64,000 nt of DNA, from NCBI GenBank assembly GCA_027491315.1, contig JAIXWL010000017.1, positions 1 through 64,000 on the forward strand, written 5' to 3'. Positions 33,601 to 43,007 of the stretch are shown piece by piece (the first letter of the stretch is position 1; every line of letters starts with the position of its first letter). The translations under genes were made by a program, and so were the position numbers. The stretch comes from Cytophagaceae bacterium. Its GTDB lineage: Bacteria; Bacteroidota; Bacteroidia; Cytophagales; Spirosomataceae. Under the pieces are notes generated by a model, which made no database searches, was not told where the DNA came from, and saw nothing but the letters and a program-made list of their open reading frames with translations.

Positions 33601-34806
33601 TTAATAGTGGCACTTAGAACATTCTAAACCGCCAATGTTTTGAACTTTAAGGGGTGTCTTGCTATCCTTATTGTGAACCTCAACCAACTTGTCGTAATAG
33701 GCATTGCCTTTTGCATTTACGTCAGTATTGCGGTGACAATCAATACACCATCCCATGGTTAAAGTAGAACGTTGCTCTACTACTTCCATTTTCTCAATTT
33801 CTCCGTGACAGTTTTTACACTCCAAATTACCCACATTGGTATGTTGTGAGTGATTGAAATATGCTAAGTCAGGAAGGTTGTGTACACGAACCCATTGAAT
33901 TGGCTCGTCTTTCTCAAGTGCTTGATAGATTTTTTGAATTTCTGGGGACTCTCTTTTAATGGCATTATGGCAGTTCATACAAATGTTTGCAGAAGGGACG
34001 TTAGCGCCTTTACCTTCATATACGCCTGTATGGCAATAGTTACAGTTGATCTGATATTGTCCAGCATGCAATTTGTGAGAGAATTTAATCGGTTGCTCTG
34101 GTGCATATCCTTGGTGAATACCCACTCCATAAGCGGCATCGATGGTAGCCTTACCACCTAATAATAAAGCAAAAATGATGATTCCAGTTTTAACTGCTGA
34201 GTTCGCAGCTAATTTCTTAGCATTCTCAGCAATTCTTTTCATCAACGGAGCTTCAGCGTCAGCTTCTCCACCAGCTAATTTACTTAGCGTGCTTACGATT
34301 GAAAGTAAAGCAATCAAAACGAAAACCATGATAACTAATAAGCCAACTAATAATACTTCCATCATACCACCTGAACTAGCAGCGGCAGCTGGCGCAGCAG
34401 CACCCGCAGGGGCAGCACCGGCAGCAGGAGCAGCAGGAGCTGCATTAGAAGCATCAATATAGGCTACGATGCTCTTAATTTGACCTTCTGTAAAGTTAGG
34501 GTAGGGAGTCATCGCTGCCTTGTTGAACTTATTGTAAAGATCATTGGCATATTTGTCTCCAGAAGCAATAACAGCTTGTGGATTATGTACCCATTTCACG
34601 ATCCATTCGATCGGTCTGCGTTCTCCAATGCCTTTTAAACCTGGACCAACTAGTACATCATCTCCACTGCTATGGCAAGCAGCACAGTTGTTTTTAAACA
34701 ATGTTTCACCTTCTGCAGCGTCTTGCGCTAAAGTCGCATATGTGGATGCAAACAAAAACAGAAATGAGAAAAGGAACTTAACGAGCGTAAAATTTTTGCG
34801 AATCAT
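33601..34806 (-). CDS. actA: alternative complex III subunit ActA (multiheme cytochrome c)
   Basis: Six CxxCH heme sites are visible: CAACH (residues 41-45) in an N-terminal monoheme domain, then CNYCH (255), CMNCH, CKNCH, CIDCH and a final CSKCH in a pentaheme C-terminal domain. Between them lie an Ala/Pro-rich linker (about 121-147) and two membrane helices (149-173, 205-219). The N-terminal signal peptide ends TYATLAQ. ActA is the periplasmic electron exit of complex III. It leads the act-cta cluster and has its own promoter 30 bp upstream. Confidence 0.96.
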   Translation of the reverse strand: MIRKNFTLVKFLFSFLFLFASTYATLAQDAAEGETLFKNNCAACHSSGDDVLVGPGLKGIGERRPIEWIVKWVHNPQAVIASGDKYANDLYNKFNKAAMTPYPNFTEGQIKSIVAYIDASNAAPAAPAAGAAPAGAAAPAAAASSGGMMEVLLVGLLVIMVFVLIALLSIVSTLSKLAGGEADAEAPLMKRIAENAKKLAANSAVKTGIIIFALLLGGKATIDAAYGVGIHQGYAPEQPIKFSHKLHAGQYQINCNYCHTGVYEGKGANVPSANICMNCHNAIKRESPEIQKIYQALEKDEPIQWVRVHNLPDLAYFNHSQHTNVGNLECKNCHGEIEKMEVVEQRSTLTMGWCIDCHRNTDVNAKGNAYYDKLVEVHNKDSKTPLKVQNIGGLECSKCHY

Positions 34807-34835
34807 GTTTGAAAATCTCCTATTTATTCAGTCCG

Positions 34836-34866
34836 CAAAACTACAATTCGAATTTTTAGGAAACAA
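34836..34866 (-). promoter_or_regulatory. promoter of the act-cta respiratory operon
   Basis: TTG (34866-34864), 20 bases, TAGTTTTG (34843-34836) on the minus strand, about 30 bp before the actA start codon. No operator palindrome is obvious beside it. Confidence 0.6.
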
Positions 34867-34988
34867 TTTATTTGCCATTCAATTTCAGTAATTTTTAAGC
34901 TTTAGCCTGCTATTTAGAATTTTTCAAAATAAGGCAAAGTTGAAATTTGAATATTTTGACAATTAATTGCATAAAACCCATTAGGCAT

Positions 34989-35017
34989 AAAAAAACCTCC
35001 CAGTTTGGGAGGTTTTT
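34989..35017 (-). terminator. intrinsic terminator of tRNA-Cys
   Basis: AAAAACCTCCC and GGGAGGTTTTT form a perfect 11-bp stem with a 5-base loop; the minus strand ends in seven T residues, 4 bases after the tRNA. Confidence 0.9.
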
Positions 35018-35020
35018 GGG

Positions 35021-35091
35021 AGGTTTCGAGCGGATTCGAACCGCTGTAGAAGGTTTTGCAGACCTCTGCCTAGCCACTCGGCCACGAAACC
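35021..35091 (-). tRNA. trnC: tRNA-Cys (GCA anticodon)
   Basis: Acceptor GGTTTCG/CGAAACC, anticodon loop CTGCAAA giving GCA, T-arm CGGTTCGAATCCG. CCA is not encoded. It is a single-gene unit. Confidence 0.95.
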
Positions 35092-35106
35092 ATCGTTTTG
35101 GGGACA

Positions 35107-35137
35107 CAAAATTAGGTCATTTTTGTTTAAATGCCAA
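35107..35137 (-). promoter_or_regulatory. promoter of tRNA-Cys
   Basis: TTG (35137-35135), 20 bases, TAATTTTG (35114-35107) on the minus strand. The rest of 35138-35284 holds nothing that I recognise. Confidence 0.65.
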
Positions 35138-35284
35138 GTGTTTTTTAATTGTTTGGAGTAGACAAGGAGATAAAAATCAGTTTTTCAGCTAAAATGAAGC
35201 TATTGGCTAATTTTCCACGTGTATTCCTTTTCAACTCGTCCGTACATTTAGGAAAGGTACTAGCGTTGGAGCATTCCGTTTCTA

Positions 35285-36535
35285 TTATACCCTAGTTAAG
35301 GTGAATACAGAAATCTCGGGAGGCATTCCTACGCGTCCAGGATATCCTATATACCCAAATCCGCGATTCACATATAATTGTTGTTTTCCTTCCTGGTATA
35401 AGCCTGCCCATTGTTTGTATACATATTGAGCTGGAGACCATTTAAAATCACCCACCTTTACTCCAAATTGTGTTCCATGGGTATGGCCAGCAAAAGCCAC
35501 ATCAATGTCCTGATATTTTTCAGTTACTTCCGCATTCCAATGCGTCGGGTCATGTGACAATAATAATTTTGTACTTGCCTCCTCTGTTCCTTGATGGGCT
35601 TTTGCTAAATTTCCATACCAAGGAAAGCGGCCAACACCAATATTTTGAACACCAATCAATGCCAACTTTTCGCCAGACTCTTCGATGATTTTATTTTCAT
35701 CCATCAATAGATTCCAACCCATCAATTCATGCGCTTTCATTAAATCTTGTAGATTTTGCTTTTTAGCTTGAGGAGTTTTCCAGCGTACATAATCACCATA
35801 ATCGTGGTTACCTAAAGTACTATAAACCCCTAATGGGGCACTTAATTTGGAAAACATCTGAAAATAGTCTTCCACTTCTGTTGCTTCATTATTCACTAAA
35901 TCACCTGTAAAGAAAAGCAAGTCGGCCTTCTCCCGCATGACCATCTCTACCCCTCCCTGCACCGCTCTTTTATTGTAAAAACTTCCTGAGTGAATGTCGG
36001 AAAGTTGGGCAATGCGCAGGCCATCAAATGACTTGGGGAGGTTTGGGATTTTTAAACTAATATTTTCAACTCGGTAGTCATGTGCACCCGAAAGTATGCC
36101 AAAGGTGAAGGTGGCTGCTGGTACGGCCCCTACCACCAATGCTGTTTTAGATAAAAATTCACTTCGACTGATTTGACCTGGTGCAGGTTCGCCCGGAATG
36201 ATATCTAAGTTTTTATTGGCAAAGGCCCAGCGAATGATGCGGGTAATATCTTCAATAAATAGAAATATAACTACGAATAACTTTGATACCACCGTTATCA
36301 TGACACTAGCCATAAAAAAAGTACGAACCGTTTTATTCCAATAGCTTAAGGGAAGAAAATTGTATCCAACGATTCCTAGAATGACTAAGGTTGAAATGGA
36401 CCAATATACCCAACGAATGGTTTGTTGGGTGGATTGACTTTGCTGTTGAAAGCCTGTTTTGAATGCTTGCCAGACATAATAGTCAATGGCAAGTATCAAC
36501 AAACTCATCAAGGGTATAAATAATAATTTATTCAT
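35285..36535 (-). CDS. membrane-anchored metallophosphoesterase
   Basis: The 416-residue protein has four N-terminal membrane helices (about 4-21, 42-63, 72-95 and one near 130-148) and a C-terminal calcineurin-like phosphoesterase domain with the full metal motif set: AQLSDIHSGS, FFTGDLVNN, STLGNHDYGDY, LLLSHDP and FAGHTHGTQFG. This matches the YkuE/YaeI-type family; relatives remove phosphate from lipid intermediates such as UDP-diacylglucosamine, but the substrate here is unknown. It is a single-gene unit facing away from the SDR-like gene at 36678. Confidence 0.9.
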   Translation of the reverse strand: MNKLLFIPLMSLLILAIDYYVWQAFKTGFQQQSQSTQQTIRWVYWSISTLVILGIVGYNFLPLSYWNKTVRTFFMASVMITVVSKLFVVIFLFIEDITRIIRWAFANKNLDIIPGEPAPGQISRSEFLSKTALVVGAVPAATFTFGILSGAHDYRVENISLKIPNLPKSFDGLRIAQLSDIHSGSFYNKRAVQGGVEMVMREKADLLFFTGDLVNNEATEVEDYFQMFSKLSAPLGVYSTLGNHDYGDYVRWKTPQAKKQNLQDLMKAHELMGWNLLMDENKIIEESGEKLALIGVQNIGVGRFPWYGNLAKAHQGTEEASTKLLLSHDPTHWNAEVTEKYQDIDVAFAGHTHGTQFGVKVGDFKWSPAQYVYKQWAGLYQEGKQQLYVNRGFGYIGYPGRVGMPPEISVFTLTRV

Positions 36536-36677
36536 GTCTAAATTTAGGATAGCAAATAGGGGTAATTCAAGGAATTATCAAAAATATTCTGGACAAGCGG
36601 TGTTTAAGCCAGGATAATCCTCCTTAAATTGCTGGCTTAACGGCAAATAGGGATATTTTGTTCCCGCATGTACACAT

Positions 36678-37469
36678 ATGTTTGATATTTCTATTTTAGG
36701 TGGTGGCTGGGTGGGAGTTCCTTTGGCTGAAAATTTGGCTCAAAAGGGCTATTTAGTGCAAATTAGTCAATCCTCTCAAACTCAATCAATTCAGAATAAA
36801 GCTATTCATGTTGAGGCATGGAGAGCGGATGTCAATCTTTCTCAACAGGCTTGGGAGCCAATATTACAGGCTAAAATTTTAATTTGGACCATTCCTCCAC
36901 GTAGAAAGCAGCATGGGGATACATTTTATTTAGATGTTTTAACTGATTTTGTTCGATTGGTCAATCAAAGAAAATACCAGCAAGTGATTTTTCTTTCTTC
37001 CACATCCATTTATAAATCGGAGAATAAAGCTGTCGATGAAGAATCACCCGTAGAATTTAATTTGATGAATCAGGCGGAGCAGTTAATCAACCAAATAAAA
37101 AGTCCAGTACTAATTCTACGCTTGGGTGGTTTAATGGGAGGAGAGCGGTATGTAGCCAAATATTACGCGGGTAAGCAAGTGCCAGCAGCCAATCACTTGG
37201 TTAATTATGTTCACCGCAGCGATGTTCTACAAATAATTCATGGATGTATTCAGGTTTCATTAGCCGATACATGTAATGTGGTGGCACCTTTGCATCCAGT
37301 AAAAGCTGATTTGGTCAAGGAAGAGTGTCAAAGACGGAAGTTGAATATGCCATTAGATTATATAGAAAGTAGCGAACCCATGAAATGGATTAGCTCCCAA
37401 AAAATAATCCAGGCATTGAATTATTCATTTCAATACCCGGATCCCATGTCATTTCCGATCGAAAATTAA
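36678..37469 (+). CDS. NAD(P)-binding SDR-type protein (YeeZ-like epimerase/dehydratase)
   Basis: This 263-residue protein opens with ISILGGGWVGVPLAENLAQKGYLV, an NAD(P)-binding Rossmann motif, followed by IWTIPPRRK and VIFLSSTSIYKSEN, which resemble atypical extended SDRs of the YeeZ type. The usual YxxxK catalytic pair is not clear. The function is unknown. Its stop codon overlaps that of the convergent M20 peptidase gene by 4 bp. Confidence 0.75.
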   Translation: MFDISILGGGWVGVPLAENLAQKGYLVQISQSSQTQSIQNKAIHVEAWRADVNLSQQAWEPILQAKILIWTIPPRRKQHGDTFYLDVLTDFVRLVNQRKYQQVIFLSSTSIYKSENKAVDEESPVEFNLMNQAEQLINQIKSPVLILRLGGLMGGERYVAKYYAGKQVPAANHLVNYVHRSDVLQIIHGCIQVSLADTCNVVAPLHPVKADLVKEECQRRKLNMPLDYIESSEPMKWISSQKIIQALNYSFQYPDPMSFPIEN

Positions 37470-38659
37470 GCCAAGTTTAATTCTTGTATGGCCAACCATG
37501 CCATTAGTCCTGGACCTACATTCAGGGCTTTTTCATCAATGTTAAAATTTGGGGTATGTACTCCATTTATAATTCCTTTTTCATCATTTCTGGTTCCTAA
37601 TCGATAAAAACAGGCATCAACATGATGCGTATAAAAGGCAAAATCTTCTGCCGCCATCCAAATATCTAAATCAATGACATTTTCTGCTCCCATATATTCT
37701 ATGGCAGCTTCTTTCATTCGACGAGTCAATTCTGGATTATTTTTTAGAAATGGGTATCCTTTCAATACAAAAAACTCACAAGAACCTCCCATGGATTCAG
37801 CGATGCCTTCTGCCAATTTTTTCATTTTAGCCAAACCATCTGCTCTCCATTCTTCGTCCATGGCACGGAATGTACCTTCAATTTTTACTTCATTCGGTAT
37901 AACATTCGTCGCACCCTCAGCAATGAATTTTCCAAAACTTAGCACCGAAGGCAGTCTTGGGTTTTTATTTCTGGAAATGATTTGCTGCATGGCAATAATG
38001 ATATGGGAGGCAATCACGATGGGGTCAATACATTGGTCGGGCATAGCTCCATGCCCACCTTTACCTTTGACAGTTAAATACAATTCATCTGCACTAGCCA
38101 TATACATTCCTTCTCTAAATCCAACCTTACCTACTGGAATATTGGTGGCTACGTGTTGACCTAAAATACCTGAAGGAGTCGGATTACTTAGTGCTCCTTC
38201 TTGAATCATGATGCTGGCACCTCCGGGAGCTTTTTCTTCGGCAGGTTGAAAAAGCAATTTAATGGTTCCTTCAAATTCATCTTTAACAGATTGCAAAATA
38301 CGGGCACTTCCCAATAATGAAGACGTATGTACATCATGCCCACAGGCATGCATGACACCTGGATTTTGGGATTTATAAGGAACATCATTTGTCTCTTGGA
38401 TGGGTAGTGCATCCATGTCGGCCCGTAATGCCACCACTTTTTTACTTGGGTTTTTGCCTTCAATGATGGCAATAACTCCAGTATTGGCTATACGCTGTGT
38501 CGGAATACCTAATTCATGCAATTGTTTTTCCACATAAGCTTGTGTTTCAAATTCATGGAAGGAAAGTTCAGGGTTGGCGTGTAAGTGCCGGCGTGCAGCT
38601 ATATTAGCACTGGCCTGTTGCTCAGCTAGTTCCTGTATCTTTTTAAGTAGGCTCGACAT
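37466..38659 (-). CDS. M20-family amidohydrolase
   Basis: A 397-residue metal-dependent hydrolase. HLHANPELSFHEFETQAYV near residue 25, LRADMDALPIQET, HACGHDVHTSSLLG and LFQPAEEKAPGGA carry the metal-binding and catalytic residues of the M20D/IAA-amino-acid hydrolase group; the lid domain has KGKGGHGAMPD and the end AAEDFAFYTHHV. Members cleave N-acyl amino acids such as N-acetyl-cysteine or hippurate. The substrate here cannot be read from sequence. It is a single-gene unit, divergent from the HNH gene. Confidence 0.93.
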   Translation of the reverse strand: MSSLLKKIQELAEQQASANIAARRHLHANPELSFHEFETQAYVEKQLHELGIPTQRIANTGVIAIIEGKNPSKKVVALRADMDALPIQETNDVPYKSQNPGVMHACGHDVHTSSLLGSARILQSVKDEFEGTIKLLFQPAEEKAPGGASIMIQEGALSNPTPSGILGQHVATNIPVGKVGFREGMYMASADELYLTVKGKGGHGAMPDQCIDPIVIASHIIIAMQQIISRNKNPRLPSVLSFGKFIAEGATNVIPNEVKIEGTFRAMDEEWRADGLAKMKKLAEGIAESMGGSCEFFVLKGYPFLKNNPELTRRMKEAAIEYMGAENVIDLDIWMAAEDFAFYTHHVDACFYRLGTRNDEKGIINGVHTPNFNIDEKALNVGPGLMAWLAIQELNLA

Positions 38660-38770
38660 ATTAAAATTTAATTTTTTACAAATCTACAAAATATTGCTTC
38701 AAAGAGTTTTTTTCTTAACTTTAAAGACAAGGGATGTGTAGGAGAGTATTCACCTTTAATCTTTTGTCCT

Positions 38771-39286
38771 ATGAGTCGGAAAGTTTTAGTTTTAAACCAA
38801 GATTATAGTGCATTAACCATCTGTTCTATGCCTAAGGCCTTTTTATTGGTCTATTTAAATAAGGCGGAATTGGTTGCGGAGTCGACGACCGAAAAACTTC
38901 ATTCTATTTCCCAAACTTTCCCCTTTCCATCTGTGATTCGACTGAACCGATATGTCTATTTTCCTTACAAGGGAGTGGTTCTTAGTCGGCAAAATATTTT
39001 TAAGCGAGATGATAATATGTGCCAATATTGTGGCTCGAGGGATCATTTGACCTTAGATCATGTTATGCCAAAATCAAGGCAAGGGCGTACTTCTTGGGAT
39101 AATTTAATCACGGCATGTAAGTATTGTAACTCAAAAAAAGGAGACCTCACTCCCGAAGAGGCAGGAATGACTTTAAAGCGAAGACCATTTAAACCTTCCT
39201 TTGTTATGTTTTTGCGGAATTTTTCTGGAATTTTGGATCAACAATGGATTCCATTTGTCGGATCTAAAATGGAACAAATCGTTTAA
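38771..39286 (+). CDS. HNH endonuclease family protein
   Basis: The 171-residue protein has an HNH nuclease core: CQYCGSRDHLTLDHVMPKSRQG (about residues 81-102), WDNLITACKYCNSKKGDLTPEEAG, with two zinc-knuckle CxxC pairs and the DH of the catalytic His. Its N-terminus VLVLNQDYSALTICSMPKAF is that of the widely conserved, single-copy Bacteroidota/cyanobacterial HNH family whose cellular role is unclear. There is no partner gene suggesting restriction or mobility. It is followed after 2 bp by the DUF2520 gene. Confidence 0.9.
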   Translation: MSRKVLVLNQDYSALTICSMPKAFLLVYLNKAELVAESTTEKLHSISQTFPFPSVIRLNRYVYFPYKGVVLSRQNIFKRDDNMCQYCGSRDHLTLDHVMPKSRQGRTSWDNLITACKYCNSKKGDLTPEEAGMTLKRRPFKPSFVMFLRNFSGILDQQWIPFVGSKMEQIV

Positions 39287-39288
39287 GC

Positions 39289-40074
39289 ATGAATATTTCT
39301 TTTATTGGTTCTGGTCATGTGGCCTGGCATTTATCGCAGGCTCTTGAAAATGCAGGTCATAGTGTTCAAGAAGTTTTTAGTAGAGACCCTGCTAAAGCGA
39401 AAGATTTAGTCAGTTATTTATACAATGCCAAAGTCCAGGAGCACTTGGATTTTTCAGAATCAAAATCCAGTGTATTCTTTTTTTGTGTTCCAGAATTAGC
39501 ATATCCCACTGTTTTAAAGGAATTAATCCTTCCTAAATACGCGACTCTTTTACTGGTTTCGGGTACAGTTCTTTTATCTGAAGCGTCCATTTGGTATGAT
39601 CCAGCCCGAGAAAGTACCAACCAGTTGGCTATATTTTTCCCCGTACAGCATTTACAAAGCGGAAGGAAAATCAATTTGAGTCACATGCCTATTTGCCTAG
39701 AGGTGATGGTTGAGGAGACGGAGCAAGTCCTAGTTCAATTGGCTCGAGATGTGACTGATGCCATGTATTTGGTGAATGGGGAGGAAAGAAAGAAAATTTA
39801 CCTGTCCATGCTCTTGGCAGGAACCTTTACCCAACAACTCTGGGCAGAGGCCAGTAAATTATTGCACTCCATCGAATTGGATACTTCTTTATTACAAGGC
39901 TTGATACAAAACTATGTACAATCTTATTTTAAGAATTTACCTGTTTCTAGCCAAGTAGAAGCCAGCGCACTACAAGATGGCCGAATGGTATTTGAGCAAC
40001 AAGGATTTTTGTCAAGCGTTGAACTACAAGAGGTTTATCGAAACATGGTTCAACATATAGTTAAGACTACTTGA
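39289..40074 (+). CDS. Rossmann-like/DUF2520 domain protein
   Basis: A 261-residue protein with an N-terminal dinucleotide-binding motif (ISFIGSGHVAWHLSQAL, about residues 3-19) and a C-terminal helical DUF2520 domain (RKKIYLSMLLAGTFTQQLWAEA, LIQNYVQSYF). It resembles F420/NADP oxidoreductases and ProC-like folds but the reaction is unknown. It follows the HNH gene by 2 bp. Its 3' end overlaps the convergent lipoprotein gene by 8 bp. Confidence 0.88.
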   Translation: MNISFIGSGHVAWHLSQALENAGHSVQEVFSRDPAKAKDLVSYLYNAKVQEHLDFSESKSSVFFFCVPELAYPTVLKELILPKYATLLLVSGTVLLSEASIWYDPARESTNQLAIFFPVQHLQSGRKINLSHMPICLEVMVEETEQVLVQLARDVTDAMYLVNGEERKKIYLSMLLAGTFTQQLWAEASKLLHSIELDTSLLQGLIQNYVQSYFKNLPVSSQVEASALQDGRMVFEQQGFLSSVELQEVYRNMVQHIVKTT

Positions 40075-40552
40075 TCAAAGGCTTATCTATATTCAAAACG
40101 ATTTGCGATTTGCTGAATCCTAACAGGATAACATCTTTCTTTTTATCGATGAAGATGTAGTAAAGGCTATCTCCTGCTGTATTTTTTTGAATGCTAGGGG
40201 GGATTTCTTGTTTTATGGATAAACTGTAATCTAAGGCATCCAACACTTCCTGAATTTTTCTGTCCTTGTTTTGTTGTTTTAGGTCAAGGGCTTTGCCGGA
40301 TTGGATTCTAATTTGAAATTGCTTGGCAATGCTATCTAGGCCCAATTTATTAGAGGGACTTTCAATAAGCTTTTGAATTTCTTGGCCCCAAGTATCCGCT
40401 TTGTTAACAATATCCTGTGGTAGAATTCGCTTTACTTGTCGACTTTTCATTTCTTTTACCGCAGCAGTAGTATCGATGCGCTTGGAGAAATCACAAGATT
40501 GAAGCGAAAGGATGCTTGAAACTAGGCAAGAGAAAAGAAGTGTTTTTTTCAT
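40067..40552 (-). CDS. hypothetical lipoprotein
   Basis: From the ATG at 40552 the 161-residue product begins with a lipoprotein signal, MKKTLLFSCLVSSILSLQSC, acylated at about Cys20. The upstream start at 40588 lies inside or next to a TACCTTTG -7 box (40578-40571) and is unlikely. The rest has an alpha-helical middle (MKSRQVKRILPQDIVNKADTWGQEIQKLI) and a short C-terminal beta hairpin (YYIFIDKKKDVILLGFSKSQIVLNID). I do not recognise the family. Confidence 0.65.
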   Translation of the reverse strand: MKKTLLFSCLVSSILSLQSCDFSKRIDTTAAVKEMKSRQVKRILPQDIVNKADTWGQEIQKLIESPSNKLGLDSIAKQFQIRIQSGKALDLKQQNKDRKIQEVLDALDYSLSIKQEIPPSIQKNTAGDSLYYIFIDKKKDVILLGFSKSQIVLNIDKPLIK

Positions 40553-40650
40553 GGGGTGAAATTTGTTGTACAAAGGTATTCTATCCAAGCAGAAAGGGCA
40601 ATGAATTTAATTGTTATCTTTGCGGGGAATTTTAAAAATATTATACGAGT

Positions 40651-41721
40651 ATGTTGGAGCAGCTGGAGGCTATTAGGGAAAGATTTTTAGAGGTAGAGCA
40701 ACAAATTGCCATGCCTGAAATCGTTTCTGATTTAAAGAAATTCAAAACTTTAAGTAAAGAATACAAAGATTTACAAAAGATAGTAGATCAATACATGGCC
40801 TATCAAAATTTACTAAAATCCATAGAAGAAGCGAAAGATGTTATTGCTACGGAGAAGGATGAGGATTTTAGAGATATGGCTAAGGCGGAATTAGAGACAT
40901 TGGTTCCACAAGAAAAAGAAATGCAGGAGGAGTTGAAGGAAATGTTGATTCCTAAAGATCCGAATGATTCCAAAGACTGTATTCTTGAAATTCGTGGTGG
41001 AACTGGTGGAGACGAAGCTTCCATTTTTGCTGGGGATTTGTTCCGTATGTACCAGCGATATGCTGAGAAAATGGGGTGGACTTTTCAAATCATGGATTTT
41101 ACGGAAGGAACAGCTGGCGGTTTTAAAGAGATTATTGTTTCTGTTCAAGGTGAAGATGTATATGCTAAACTGAAGTTTGAATCGGGAGTACATCGTGTTC
41201 AGCGAGTTCCTGCTACAGAATCTGCGGGAAGAATTCATACATCTGCCGCCACGGTAGCAGTTATGCCTGAAGCAGATGAAGTGGATGTTCAGATTAATAT
41301 GAATGATATTCGTAAAGACACCTTCTGTTCATCAGGAGCAGGAGGGCAGTCGGTAAATACCACTTATTCAGCTGTGCGTGTTACCCACATTCCATCGGGT
41401 TTAGTTGTTCAATGCCAGGATGAAAGATCTCAAATTAAGAACTTTGACAAGGCAATGACTGTTTTGCGTTCGAGATTATATGAGATTGAGTTAGAAAAAA
41501 GAAATGCTGAAATAGCCGGAAACAGGAAGTCTATGGTGGGTTCGGGAGATCGATCAGATAAGATTAGAACCTATAATTACCCACAAGGTCGAGTAACGGA
41601 TCATCGTATTGGTTTAACCGTGTATAATTTACCCGTGGTGATGGATGGAGAGATTGCAGAATTTATTGAGCAATTACGTATTGCCGAAAACGCAGAGCGA
41701 TTGAAAGAGGGCTCTATGTAA
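40651..41721 (+). CDS. prfA: peptide chain release factor 1
   Basis: RF1 reads UAA and UAG and triggers peptide release. The catalytic GGQ is in [17 protein letters not shown] (about residues 225-241), and the codon-recognition tripeptide PxT appears as PAT in [15 protein letters not shown], which identifies RF1 rather than RF2. At 356 residues it is full length and, unlike prfB, needs no frameshift. A TATCTTTG -7 box lies at 40615-40622 and a terminator follows the gene. Confidence 0.97.
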   Translation: MLEQLEAIRERFLEVEQQIAMPEIVSDLKKFKTLSKEYKDLQKIVDQYMAYQNLLKSIEEAKDVIATEKDEDFRDMAKAELETLVPQEKEMQEELKEMLIPKDPNDSKDCILEIRGGTGGDEASIFAGDLFRMYQRYAEKMGWTFQIMDFTEGTAGGFKEIIVSVQGEDVYAKLKFESGVHRVQRVPATESAGRIHTSAATVAVMPEADEVDVQINMNDIRKDTFCSSGAGGQSVNTTYSAVRVTHIPSGLVVQCQDERSQIKNFDKAMTVLRSRLYEIELEKRNAEIAGNRKSMVGSGDRSDKIRTYNYPQGRVTDHRIGLTVYNLPVVMDGEIAEFIEQLRIAENAERLKEGSM

Positions 41722-41742
41722 GCTAATATAAATAAAGTATTC

Positions 41743-41780
41743 AAACGGCCTTATTCATCAAAATATGGCCGTTTTTTTTA
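41743..41780 (+). terminator. intrinsic terminator of prfA
   Basis: AAACGGCC and GGCCGTTT form an 8-bp stem followed by eight T residues, 21 bp after the prfA stop codon. Confidence 0.85.
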
Positions 41781-41836
41781 TCAATTTCTTGATGAAAAAA
41801 TAGAAACAAAAAGAATCTAAAAATTGTTAAAACGTC

Positions 41837-41869
41837 AACGCTGTCAAGGTTTAAAACCTTGACAGCGTT
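41837..41869. repeat. dispersed 33-bp palindrome, copy 1
   Basis: AACGCTGTCAAGGTTT and its exact complement flank a single A. A second copy lies at 55173-55205 with one mismatch. Here it separates prfA from the convergent sensor kinase, 7 bp beyond the kinase stop codon. Confidence 0.9.
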
Positions 41870-41876
41870 AAGATTT

Positions 41877-42905
41877 TTAGGCCTTTTCTAATTTGAATTG
41901 AAAAGATGTTCCTTTGTCAACTTTTGAGAAAACAGCAATTTTACTGTTATGTGCTTGAATGATGTGTTTCACAATGGATAAGCCTAATCCTGAGCCACCA
42001 CTTAACTTGGCCCTACTTTTATCCACCCGGTAAAACCTCTCAAATAAACGAGGTAAATGTTCTGCAGGAACTCCAGGCCCATTATCTTTTACCATGATTA
42101 AAAATGCCTTTTTCTTCTCCTCCAAATGTACTGTTACCTTACCATCTTGATGGCCATATTTAATGCCATTATCAATTAAATTAACTAATACTTGGCTAAT
42201 TCGCTGATAATCAGCTTTTACTAGAACGGGGCCTTGATGACCGATGAGTTTTAATTCAATGTTTTTAGTTTTTGCCTTGGCTTCTAATTGTTCAAAAATC
42301 TCTATTACCAATGGCTTTAAATCAAGGGCTCTTTTATCAATTTTGATGGCGCCTGTTTCAATTTGAGAAACCGTGAGTAAATCTTTCACCAGTATGTCCA
42401 ATCCATCGAGACTTTTGGCAGCTTTTTCCAAAAAACGTTTTCTGATTGCTGGATCTTCTTCAGGATTATCCAATAGTGTGTGAACAAAACCTTGTGCGGC
42501 AAAAATCGGAGTTTTTAATTCGTGAGAGACATCCGCTAAGAACTCTTGCCGGTATTTGGCCGCTTTCTTCAACTCCTTAACCTCGTCTTCTTTGGTTGTT
42601 ACATAGGAATTTAACTCCTCTTTCAATAATACAATCGGATTCTCTTTCTCGATTAATTGCTTACGTGGAATAACAGAAAAATTCTTCTTTTTAATCTGTT
42701 TGATGCGGTCGTATAATTTATTGACTTCCTTAAAAACTAGATTGTCCAAGGCAAAATAAATGACCGCACTACCAAAAATGAAAGAGCTGATAAAACAGAC
42801 AAAAAGGATAGTAAAGTCGGTATTGGGTAAAAAGGAAAGAAAAGAGGTACATACCCCAGCAATGACAAAGGCCAATAAAAGGGAAAGGTATCTAGGGCTT
42901 AACAT
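41877..42905 (-). CDS. membrane sensor histidine kinase (PhoR-like)
   Basis: Two N-terminal membrane helices (about residues 7-27 and 31-53) enclose almost no periplasmic loop. The HisKA dimerisation helix has FLADVSHELKTPIFAAQGFV (phospho-acceptor His128) and the ATPase domain has NLIDNGIKYG, VKDNGPGVP and GGSGLGLSIVKHII. At 342 residues it lacks an obvious PAS or HAMP domain. The lack of an extracytoplasmic domain suggests sensing in the membrane or through a partner. No response regulator gene is adjacent. Confidence 0.93.
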   Translation of the reverse strand: MLSPRYLSLLLAFVIAGVCTSFLSFLPNTDFTILFVCFISSFIFGSAVIYFALDNLVFKEVNKLYDRIKQIKKKNFSVIPRKQLIEKENPIVLLKEELNSYVTTKEDEVKELKKAAKYRQEFLADVSHELKTPIFAAQGFVHTLLDNPEEDPAIRKRFLEKAAKSLDGLDILVKDLLTVSQIETGAIKIDKRALDLKPLVIEIFEQLEAKAKTKNIELKLIGHQGPVLVKADYQRISQVLVNLIDNGIKYGHQDGKVTVHLEEKKKAFLIMVKDNGPGVPAEHLPRLFERFYRVDKSRAKLSGGSGLGLSIVKHIIQAHNSKIAVFSKVDKGTSFQFKLEKA

Positions 42906-42999
42906 GCTGAAATTTTTGTTTTCAAGTTACGATTTAAATTTCTTTTGGGGGATCATTTTCCAATTGTTTTAGTATAATCAGGTTTTACGCACATTTTCG

Positions 43000-43007
43000 T
43001 ACCTTTG
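43000..43007 (+). promoter_or_regulatory. -7 promoter element of purB
   Basis: TACCTTTG matches the Bacteroidota -7 consensus 19 bp before the purB ATG. No good -33 TTG lies at the usual distance, so the promoter may be activated or weaker. Its position excludes the alternative TTG start at 43005. Confidence 0.5.

Noticed and set aside
34142-34462. 106-codon frame antisense to actA
   Set aside because: It mirrors the Ala/Pro-rich linker of ActA.
38771-39286. HNH gene as part of a restriction or mobile system
   Set aside because: No methylase, integrase or intron structure is nearby; it belongs to a widespread single-copy housekeeping HNH family.
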